From assembly GCA_030154045.1 (NCBI GenBank), contig JASKKU010000007.1, positions 1-35,321 on the forward strand: DNA of 35,321 bases, in the 5' to 3' direction. The notes beneath the pieces are model-generated. The model did no database searches. It saw only the letters and a list, made by a program, of their open reading frames with translations, and had not been told where the DNA came from. Below, in pieces: positions 27,747 through 35,321 of the stretch. The position numbers were made by a program, and so were the translations under genes. The first letter of the stretch is position 1; every line of letters starts with the position of its first letter. The stretch is from Candidatus Woesearchaeota archaeon. GTDB taxonomy: Archaea > Nanobdellota > Nanobdellia > Woesearchaeales > JASKKU01.

Positions 27747-29471
27747 CTATATGCCGAAATCTTTAGAAAGTCTATTATTTTTCCTGTTAAGATAAGTCGT
27801 ATGCAGTAGCTTATGGGCTTTCTCGCTTAAAGGCTTTTCAAGAAACTCTTCATATAATTTATTTATTGATGGATTAAGATGGCTTAATCTAACACTCTTC
27901 ATCTCGTCATTCTTTCTTAAAGCTTTAATTCTTTTCTGCACAATTTCCATATTTGTAGGAATTGGTTGACCGCCGCCACCAACACAACCGCCTGGGCAAG
28001 CCATAACCTCAATAAAATCATACTTGTCTAAATTATCAAAAATTTTCCTTGCCTTTCCCAAAGTCTGAACAACAGCAAACCGTATAGTTCTACCATTTAT
28101 TTCAACACTACCTTCTCTTAAAAAGCCGTCTTCACTAACATTACTAAATTCAAACTCCAACTTTTCCTGATTAGTAAGCAGATGATTAACAGTCCTTAAA
28201 GCAGCCTGGCATACTCCGCCTGTTAACCCAAAAATCGTGCCAGCTCCTGAAGACTCTCCCAAAGGAGAATCAAAACTACCTTCCTTTAACTTAGCGAAAT
28301 CTATGCCATAAGACTTTAACAGCCTGGCAAGCTCTCTCGTTGTCAAAACAAAATCCACATCTTCTATAAATTCATACCTTCTCGCTTCCTCTTTTTTTGC
28401 TATACAAGGCATTATAGAAACTAACTTCAATTGTTCAGGATGCTTTCCTATCTTCTTTGCAAAGTATGTCTTAAATACAGCACCAAACATCTGTTGAGGA
28501 CTCTTACAACTAGATAGATTTTCAATATGCTCAGGATAAAACTCTTCCACAAACTTAACCCATGCAGGACAACAGGAAGTAAACATAGGCAATTTTCCAT
28601 TGCCTTCAAGTCTTTTTATCAACTCATTAGCCTCTTCAACAATGGTTAAGTCGGCACCAAACTGAGTATCAAAAACATAATCAAAGCCAAGCATTCTTAA
28701 AGCAGTTATAAGCTTGCCAGTAGAGATTTCTCCAGCAGGCAACCCGAACTCTTCCCCTATGGAAACCCTCACAGAAGGCGCAATCTGTGCTGCAACGATG
28801 TAATCCTTATCATTCAAAATAGAAACAACCTCATCAGTCTCAGACTTCTCTTCCAAAGCACAGGTTGGACAATTAATCACACATTGACCGCAAAAAACGC
28901 ATTCGGTTTGATTTATAGGAACCTCATAAGCTGTGCTAGGCCTAACACTCCTACCTCTACCTGCATAAGTTAAAGCATTAACCGTTTGCAATTCACTGCA
29001 CACTTGAACACATTTCCCGCATTTTATACACTTAGACAAATCTCTAATAAATGCATAAGAAGAGTCATCCACATCTTGTTTTTCAGTAGGGTTCTCATTG
29101 CTTAAGATTTCAAAAGGTATCTCTTCAATTTCGTATTCGTTAGCATACTCAAAAAGCTTGCAATCTGTCGATTTATTACAAGACAAGCACTCCTGTTTAT
29201 GGTCAGCAATCAACAACTGTAAATTAGTTCTACGAGCATCAAAAACCTTCTCAGAATTCGTTACAATATTCATTCCTTCTTTAAGTTTTGTTGAACAAGA
29301 AGTCCTCAACTTTCCATCTACTTCCACAACACAAAGCCTGCAAACCGCTCTTGGTTCCAACAGCTCATGATAACAGAATGTTGGAATCTTTATGCCTATC
29401 TTTCTGCAAGCTTCCAAAACTGTTAAACCATTATCAAATTCGTATTCCTGTCCATTAATCTTTACTTTCAT
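27747..29471 (-). CDS. hydA: [FeFe] hydrogenase catalytic subunit HydA (group A, NADH-linked type)
   Basis: N-terminal [2Fe-2S], HKQECLSCNKSTDC (Hx3Cx2Cx5C), two 4Fe-4S motifs, H-cluster motifs TSCCPAWVKF, MPCIAKKEEARR, EVMACPGGCVGGGGQP. Confidence 0.97.
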   Translation of the reverse strand: MKVKINGQEYEFDNGLTVLEACRKIGIKIPTFCYHELLEPRAVCRLCVVEVDGKLRTSCSTKLKEGMNIVTNSEKVFDARRTNLQLLIADHKQECLSCNKSTDCKLFEYANEYEIEEIPFEILSNENPTEKQDVDDSSYAFIRDLSKCIKCGKCVQVCSELQTVNALTYAGRGRSVRPSTAYEVPINQTECVFCGQCVINCPTCALEEKSETDEVVSILNDKDYIVAAQIAPSVRVSIGEEFGLPAGEISTGKLITALRMLGFDYVFDTQFGADLTIVEEANELIKRLEGNGKLPMFTSCCPAWVKFVEEFYPEHIENLSSCKSPQQMFGAVFKTYFAKKIGKHPEQLKLVSIMPCIAKKEEARRYEFIEDVDFVLTTRELARLLKSYGIDFAKLKEGSFDSPLGESSGAGTIFGLTGGVCQAALRTVNHLLTNQEKLEFEFSNVSEDGFLREGSVEINGRTIRFAVVQTLGKARKIFDNLDKYDFIEVMACPGGCVGGGGQPIPTNMEIVQKRIKALRKNDEMKSVRLSHLNPSINKLYEEFLEKPLSEKAHKLLHTTYLNRKNNRLSKDFGI

Positions 29472-29482
29472 TTTATTAAAGC

Positions 29483-31234
29483 TTAATCTTTAGTAATAGC
29501 ATTAAACTTGCATACTTCAAAACACTTGCCGCAATGGATGCATTTGCTTTGGTCAATGAAATGCTTTTCTTTAGGTTGGCCCTCAATTGCCTGCACAGGA
29601 CAGTTCATTGCACAGACATGACAACCTATGCAAGCATCAGTAATAGTATAAATTACAGGACCAGATATCTTCTGTTCATACTCATTAATAAAAAACCTCA
29701 AACTCGATTCAATTACATTAGGAGTTCCTTGTCCCAAACCGCACAGAGAGTTATTCTTTACATAATCAGATAGCTTATTCAATAGATCTAAATCTTCATA
29801 ATTCGCATTATGATTTATTATTCTATCAATAATCTTCTTAAGTTGGACAACGCCTTCTCTGCAAGGAGTACATTGCCCGCAGGATTCCAACCTCAAAAAG
29901 TCCAGGAAGAAACTCACAAGTTTAAGTATAGAATCATCTTGATTTAAGGCAATCAAACCTCCAGAACCCAACATTGACCCTATTTCCTTTAAAGAATCAT
30001 AATCCAAAGCAATATCAAAAAGTTCTTTAGGTACTAAACCTCCTAAAGGGCCCCCAATTTGCACTGCCTTAAGTTCTTTCTTGCTTCTTGAACCTCCAGC
30101 AATATCGTATAAAACAGTCTTCAAAGGAGTCCCCATCTTAACCTCGATGATTCCTGTATCTTCCAAATCACCGCTCAAACACAGAACAACAGTCCCTCCT
30201 GAATTCTCTGTTCCTAAGTTGGCAAAGAATTCCGCTCCTTTCTCAAAAATCAGAGTTACAGATGCATAAGTTTTAACATTGTTTATGTTAGTTGGCTTTC
30301 CTAGAATTCCTCTCTCAGCAGGATACGGTGGCCTTACCCTTGGCTGACCTCTTTTCCCTTCAATAGATTTTATCAATGCAGTCTCCTCTCCGCAAACAAA
30401 CGCGCCAGCACCTTCCACAACTTTAATATCAAAAGAAACCTTGTTGAAAATGTTTTCTCCTAGATAACCATTCTCTCTTAAAATTTTTATCGCTTGTTTA
30501 ATTCTCTGAGAAGCCAAAGGATACTCTTCTCTTACATAAATAAATCCCTTCTTTGCACCAGTAGCATAAGCACCAATAAGCATGCCTTCAATAACAGCAA
30601 AAGGGTCGCTCTCTAAAAGGCTTCGATCCATAAAAGCTCCAGGGTCGCCTTCATCAGCATTGCATACCAAGAACTTGACATCTGATTGAGCTTGCCTTAA
30701 GAACTTCCATTTCAAACCTGTTGGGAATCCTGCACCACCTCTGCCTCTCAACTTAGATTTCAAAAGTTCATTTATAACTTCTTCTGGATTAAGCTCCAAA
30801 GCCCTTTTTAATCCCTTAAACCCATCATTCTCAATATATTCTCTCAAAGACAAAGGTTCAATAACACCGCATCTCCTAAGCAAAAACCTGTCCTGATATT
30901 TATAGTAAGGGACATCATTAATCTTTTCAAAGCTTTGATTATCTCTTTTATACAATAAATTCTCCGCAACTCTGTGATTAAGTAAGGAATCAACAATCGT
31001 TTCAACATCTTTAACTTTAAGATTTGTATATAAAATAGAACATGGTTCAACAACCATTAAAGGGCCTTTTCCACATAAACCTATACATCCAACTTCCTTA
31101 ATCTCAACATCTATGCCTTTATCACTAAACTCCTGCTTTCTTTCCTCAATCAACTGTTTCAACTTATCCATCACTGCAAGCGAATCACTCGCTCTGCATG
31201 CAGTTGCTCCGCAGATCCTTAGGGTATATTTCAT
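29483..31234 (-). CDS. hydB: [FeFe] hydrogenase flavoprotein subunit HydB (NuoF-like, FMN/NADH)
   Basis: GRGGAGFPTGLKW, CNADEGDPGAFMDR, GAGAFVCGEETALIKSIEG, ESCGQCTPCREG, C-terminal 2x[4Fe-4S]; ORF track start 31273 is a TTG, ATG 31234 (MKYTLRICG) preferred. Confidence 0.95.
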   Translation of the reverse strand: MKYTLRICGATACRASDSLAVMDKLKQLIEERKQEFSDKGIDVEIKEVGCIGLCGKGPLMVVEPCSILYTNLKVKDVETIVDSLLNHRVAENLLYKRDNQSFEKINDVPYYKYQDRFLLRRCGVIEPLSLREYIENDGFKGLKRALELNPEEVINELLKSKLRGRGGAGFPTGLKWKFLRQAQSDVKFLVCNADEGDPGAFMDRSLLESDPFAVIEGMLIGAYATGAKKGFIYVREEYPLASQRIKQAIKILRENGYLGENIFNKVSFDIKVVEGAGAFVCGEETALIKSIEGKRGQPRVRPPYPAERGILGKPTNINNVKTYASVTLIFEKGAEFFANLGTENSGGTVVLCLSGDLEDTGIIEVKMGTPLKTVLYDIAGGSRSKKELKAVQIGGPLGGLVPKELFDIALDYDSLKEIGSMLGSGGLIALNQDDSILKLVSFFLDFLRLESCGQCTPCREGVVQLKKIIDRIINHNANYEDLDLLNKLSDYVKNNSLCGLGQGTPNVIESSLRFFINEYEQKISGPVIYTITDACIGCHVCAMNCPVQAIEGQPKEKHFIDQSKCIHCGKCFEVCKFNAITKD

Positions 31235-31280
31235 TTTTTGTTCTTTTTTTCTTTTAAGTTCTTTTTCAATCAAAATTTTA

Positions 31281-31757
31281 TTATTCCTGCTTATGATTTC
31301 CTTCTGATTTCATAATTTCTTTAATCAAAGCTTTCATTTTGTTATAGTTAAGATTTCCATAAATCTTATTATTAATCCTGCAAACAGGCGCCATCGCACA
31401 AACGCCTAGACATCTAACTTCTCTCAAAGTAAACAACTTATCTTTTGTGGTTTGATTAACATCTATCTTAAGAACATCCTTTACAGCTCTTTTAAGTTCA
31501 CTACTATGATTTATATGACAGGCAGTGCCTTCGCAAACCTCAATAACATACTTTCCGCTAGCCTCTAACTTAAACTGGTTATAAAAAGTAGCAAGCCCAT
31601 AAAGTTTAGACAGAGGAATATTTCTCTCAAAGCTTATTTGTCTTAGAACTTTCTCGGGAAGATAGCCATACTTTTTATTTACTTGCGAAAGCTCTTCAAG
31701 AATACTAACTTTATTAAACAATTCATCAAGATTCTCAATATCCTCTTTCAAATCCAT
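31281..31757 (-). CDS. hydC: [FeFe] hydrogenase subunit HydC (NuoE-like [2Fe-2S] protein)
   Basis: CEGTACHINHSSELKRAV ... REVRCLGVCAMAPVCRINNKIYGNL; start ATG 31757 preferred, TATA ctatataaaa 31781-31790 about 29 nt upstream. Confidence 0.93.
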   Translation of the reverse strand: MDLKEDIENLDELFNKVSILEELSQVNKKYGYLPEKVLRQISFERNIPLSKLYGLATFYNQFKLEASGKYVIEVCEGTACHINHSSELKRAVKDVLKIDVNQTTKDKLFTLREVRCLGVCAMAPVCRINNKIYGNLNYNKMKALIKEIMKSEGNHKQE

Positions 31758-31894
31758 TGACAATAAAACTCTCGAAGTAGCTATATAAAACTTATTCTCA
31801 TCTCAAAAGTGAAAAAAACAAACCTTAAAATTCACACTAGATTAACAAAAACCTTAACAAAAACTTTTTAATAACAAGGAATCATCAATAAGTT

Positions 31895-32662
31895 ATGAAC
31901 AAAGAAAACAACAAAGTCATTTTATTGCACAAACAAACATTTAAGAGTTTCTTAGTTGATAGAAGCAAAGATTTTCATTCCAACTTCGGCATGATAAAAA
32001 AAGAGCAATTAGAAAATGCCAAGCCTGGCGATATACTAAAAACAAACACTAACAAAGAACTTATTGTCATCAACCCCGAATTCTCTGATTTATATGATAA
32101 AATAAAAAGAAGAGCTCAGATAATCCCAAAAAAAGATATTGGTTTAATTTTAGCAAACACATTAATCGGAAAAGATGACATTTGCATAGATGCTGGCTCA
32201 GGCACAGGCGCTTTAGCAATTGCTTTGGCAAGATACTGTAAAAAAGTTTTCTCGCTTGACATAAGAGAAGACCATCAAGAAATCGCAAAAAGCAACGCTG
32301 AGTTTTTAGGAATAAAAAATATTGAATTCTTGATTGGAGACATTTATGATGCAAACTTTGTAGCCTCAAAACTTAAAGGGATAAAGGCCTCTTTATTAAC
32401 ATTAGATGTTCCTGAACCTTGGCAAGCTATAGATACAGCAAAAGCAGTATTAAAAACAGGCGGTTTCATTGCAGTTTATACACCTACAATAATCCAAAAC
32501 GCTGAGTTTTTAAACGAACTAAGGAATCACGAAGAGTTCATTCACATAAAAACAGTAAATGTAATGGAACAGCAATGGGAAATTGAAGGCAGAAAAATAA
32601 GGCCAAAAAGCTGGAGCATCTATCATTCAGGTTTTATCTCATTAGCCAGAAAGATAAGATAG
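31895..32662 (+). CDS. trmI: tRNA (adenine-N1)-methyltransferase, TrmI type
   Basis: SAM motif CIDAGSGTGALAIALARYCKKVFSLDIREDHQEIA with archaeal TrmI-like N-terminal domain. Confidence 0.88.
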   Translation: MNKENNKVILLHKQTFKSFLVDRSKDFHSNFGMIKKEQLENAKPGDILKTNTNKELIVINPEFSDLYDKIKRRAQIIPKKDIGLILANTLIGKDDICIDAGSGTGALAIALARYCKKVFSLDIREDHQEIAKSNAEFLGIKNIEFLIGDIYDANFVASKLKGIKASLLTLDVPEPWQAIDTAKAVLKTGGFIAVYTPTIIQNAEFLNELRNHEEFIHIKTVNVMEQQWEIEGRKIRPKSWSIYHSGFISLARKIR

Positions 32663-33516
32663 TCTTTTAATTCATCATAATCTTTGATTAAAGTTATTTT
32701 TCTCTTGAATTCTTTAGAATTTTTTAAACCGCTTATCAAAAACAACGAGAGTTTTTTAAGCGCATTAATATCTTGTTCTAACTCAACAAGCCTAAGCAAA
32801 ATTGTTGATTTCGAAGCTTTTTTATCATACTTTATTTCTGAGAATATTCCAGGGTTTCTCAACGCAGCTCTTCCAATCATTACGGCATCAACCTTATCTT
32901 TAACTTTAAAATAGTCTTCCCTGCTCCAGATATCGCCATTGCCCACAACAATTTTATTCGTTAATTCTTTAGCCCTAAATATAGAATCCCAATCACTTTT
33001 GCCCGAATAGCCTTGCTTAGCAACCCTGCCATGAATTATAATCATATCAACAAAAGGTTCAACAGCCTTAACAACCTCTTCAATATTATTCTTATAATAA
33101 CCCAACCTTACTTTAACACTAACCTTCAACTTAGTATTTTCTCTAATAGTTCTTACAAGAGTTCTTAACAAACGCAAATCCTTTAACAATGCAGAACCAG
33201 AACCTGAATCAACAATCTTTCTTGAAGGACAGCCAGCATTCAAATCAATGATATCATAAATATTCAATTCATCTATAAACTGCACGGCCTTTTTTATTAT
33301 CTCTTGATTGTTACCAAAAATCTGTATTCCTTTCAATCCAGGCTCTTTTTTTCCTTCAAAAACTAGTTCTCTTGTCTTATCATTGCCATAAACCAAAGCA
33401 AAACTACTGACTAAAGGAACAAAGGTTAAGTCAGCGCCTAATTCCTTAGCAATAATCCTAAAGCTTAAAGTTGTAAGCTCACTCAAAGGAGCCAGCATTA
33501 ACTTAGCTTTAACCAT
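32623..33516 (-). CDS. dus: tRNA-dihydrouridine synthase
   Basis: LAPLSELTTLSFR, DLNAGCPSRKIVDSGSGSALLKD, VKVRLGY, IIHGRVAKQGYSGKSDWD, VMIGRAALRNPGIF. Confidence 0.92.
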   Translation of the reverse strand: MVKAKLMLAPLSELTTLSFRIIAKELGADLTFVPLVSSFALVYGNDKTRELVFEGKKEPGLKGIQIFGNNQEIIKKAVQFIDELNIYDIIDLNAGCPSRKIVDSGSGSALLKDLRLLRTLVRTIRENTKLKVSVKVRLGYYKNNIEEVVKAVEPFVDMIIIHGRVAKQGYSGKSDWDSIFRAKELTNKIVVGNGDIWSREDYFKVKDKVDAVMIGRAALRNPGIFSEIKYDKKASKSTILLRLVELEQDINALKKLSLFLISGLKNSKEFKRKITLIKDYDELKDYLIFLANEIKPE

Positions 33517-33642
33517 AAAAATTAAAGAAGTCGCTAGTTATTAAAAGTTTAGTGATTAATAGACACACTTTCATAAAATTAAAAAAGGAACAACTAAAAT
33601 TAAAATAAAAGATAAAACCAACGAATAAAAAAGAACACAAAA

Positions 33643-34674
33643 TTGATCAAACTATTATGTTTAGCTTTAATAGTCTTCTCTCTTTTAAATCCCTTAGCTA
33701 AAGCTACAGACCTATTAAAAATTGAAAGGATCACTCCATATAATACTTATTTAAACCTCTCAGGACTAATGTATGTTTCTTCCACAAATGTTGGTATTGG
33801 AACAGCCAATCCTTTGTACACTTTAGATGTGACTGGAATGGGCAGGTTTACTAGCACATTATATGCAAATTCAAACATAAGGGTTGATGGAGGCACAACC
33901 CCAAACATTTTCTTTGATGCCGCTCAAACAGGAGATATTGCTATTAGAGGTAATGGCGAAAACTTGGAAATCTACGAACCCGAAGATGCAAACAAAGTCT
34001 GGGCAAGGTTCACAGATGATGACAGTCTTCATCTGATTGGAACTCCAAACCTTTATGTGGATGGTTTTGTAGGCATAGGAACTACAAGTCCTGCTTACAA
34101 CTTAGATGTATATGGAACAATTAGAGCAACCTCAAATATTAGGTCGCCAATATTTTATGATTCCGATGATACAAATTATTATCTAAATCCACAATCAGAG
34201 TCTAACTTAAAGAACTTAAATGTCCAGAGTTTAACAATCAAGAACACCTTAAAGTTCAATGACGCTTCTAGCCTCAATTCTGCATCAGATACAACATTTT
34301 TAAACAAGATAAAAAATGTAGATGGTTCAGGAAGCGGCTTAAATGCAGACTACCTTGATGGAAAAGATTCAAGTGTTTTTCCTAACATAATAACTTCAAG
34401 CTCTGAACTACCTGTTGTAAAAAAAATTGTAAGGTTTTATAAAACATCCAAAACGTACAATGATGTCTTTGATATTGTTAGAATAGAATTTTCAAACAAC
34501 ACCTTAACTTTTGGCGGTACAGTCGTTGTACAATATTGGAATGGTGCAGGTACTTCAGTATTACATGGTGTTTTTTCCTCAGAAGGTAACGGCAATGATT
34601 TTCCTATGTATCTTCGTGGAACCAATATAGCAAAATCCACATCAGGTGCAGTAGGTGATTTAAATATACTATAA
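33643..34674 (+). CDS. Exported tail-fibre/adhesin-like protein with VGIGT repeats
   Basis: Signal peptide-like N-terminus (TTG start); two VGIGTxxPxYxLDV repeats; FYDSDDTNYYLNPQSESNL and GSGLNADYLDGKDSSVF tail-fibre-type motifs. Confidence 0.75.
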   Translation: MIKLLCLALIVFSLLNPLAKATDLLKIERITPYNTYLNLSGLMYVSSTNVGIGTANPLYTLDVTGMGRFTSTLYANSNIRVDGGTTPNIFFDAAQTGDIAIRGNGENLEIYEPEDANKVWARFTDDDSLHLIGTPNLYVDGFVGIGTTSPAYNLDVYGTIRATSNIRSPIFYDSDDTNYYLNPQSESNLKNLNVQSLTIKNTLKFNDASSLNSASDTTFLNKIKNVDGSGSGLNADYLDGKDSSVFPNIITSSSELPVVKKIVRFYKTSKTYNDVFDIVRIEFSNNTLTFGGTVVVQYWNGAGTSVLHGVFSSEGNGNDFPMYLRGTNIAKSTSGAVGDLNIL

Positions 34675-34916
34675 GGAGCTTATGGAACTCCGCATTCTTT
34701 TTCAGTCCAGCACTCTCAGGCATCTGGTTCCGGATACGGGGATTATTTTATATTTGTTGTTTTAGAACTCTAACTTGAAAAAGAGAGTGATCTAAATCAA
34801 CTTAACATCATTTGGGCGCCTTCTATTTAAGTTTATAAATCTAAACCAGATTATAACTCATAGCAAAACATTAAAAACAAAAAATTTAATAAGTTAAAGA
34901 TATAGAAAAAACTATA

Positions 34917-35321
34917 TTGAACTTCAAAAACAGGTATTATTATAGGACTTTAGTAATTTTTATTACTTTGTTAGCCATTTCTCTAAATCTCTCAGTTATA
35001 TTTGCTACAGATTTACTTAGCATTGGAAAAATAACTCCGTATAACACCTACTTGAATATATCTGGATTAATGTATGTTTCTTCCACAAATGTTGGTATTG
35101 GAACTGCCAATCCTTCTTCAACATTACATGTCGTTGGAAGCGCTACTATCACAAATGGCTTAACTGTCTCTGGTGGAACAGTTTCTTTACCAAATGGACA
35201 AATAAATGATGCTGAAATCTCGGATTTAAGCTGGACTAAATTAAAAAATTATCCTGCATCCTGCGGAGCTGGAAAAGCTATTCAAGCATTAGGAGATACT
35301 TTAACTTGTGTAGATGTTAAT
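34917..35321 (+). CDS. Second exported tail-fibre/adhesin-like VGIGT protein (5' part, truncated by window end)
   Basis: TTG start 34917: MNFKNRYYYRTLVIFITLLAISLNLSVIFATDLLSIGKITPYNTYLNISGLMYVSSTNVGIGTANPSSTLHVVGSATITNGLTVSGG...; paralogous to the 33643 gene. Confidence 0.75.
   Translation, partial: MNFKNRYYYRTLVIFITLLAISLNLSVIFATDLLSIGKITPYNTYLNISGLMYVSSTNVGIGTANPSSTLHVVGSATITNGLTVSGGTVSLPNGQINDAEISDLSWTKLKNYPASCGAGKAIQALGDTLTCVDVN

Noticed and set aside
1-35321. CRISPR array, tRNA/rRNA genes, transposase or integrase
   Set aside because: No regularly spaced repeats, cloverleaf-like intergenic segments, rRNA-like tracts or transposase motifs seen; small ncRNAs cannot be excluded without covariance models
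33643-35321. Prophage interpretation of the tail-fibre-like genes
   Set aside because: No terminase, capsid, portal or integrase in the window; signal-peptide N-termini fit cell-surface adhesins better

Overview
The window is an AT-rich archaeal segment, probably from a DPANN (Woese-/Pacearchaeota-like) genome. Evidence for archaea: STT3/AglB-type oligosaccharyltransferase, type-2 methionine aminopeptidase, DUF357, archaeal-type ProRS and UMP kinase, TrmI, and archaeal TATA boxes about 26-31 nt upstream of many start codons. In order it carries: a partial exported protein; STT3; a Wzx/MATE-like flippase; a complete sufC-B-D-S-U operon; MetAP2; a putative manganese/heavy-metal exporter split by a frameshift at A8; a secretion/pilus ATPase plus TadC/FlaJ-like membrane protein; two helical hypothetical proteins; DUF357; two tandem GAF-like + GGDEF proteins overlapping an rsmI gene; proS; pyrH; two small SMR/EamA-like transporters; a radical SAM-DUF512-like protein; a PIN-PhoH protein; a trimeric [FeFe] hydrogenase (hydCBA); trmI; dus; and two paralogous tail-fibre-like 'VGIGT' exported proteins, the second cut by the window end. 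Main points of interest: a pair of apparently active diguanylate cyclases in an archaeon, near pilus-assembly genes and driven from a symmetric bidirectional palindromic TATA box; an NADH-linked [FeFe] hydrogenase; a palindromic operator candidate upstream of suf; an exact 55-bp tandem duplication that may be biological or an assembly artefact; and two gene-interruption events (a -1 frameshift at A8 and an in-frame TAA near the 3' end of an adhesin). Family calls come from reading the supplied translations; no searches were run.
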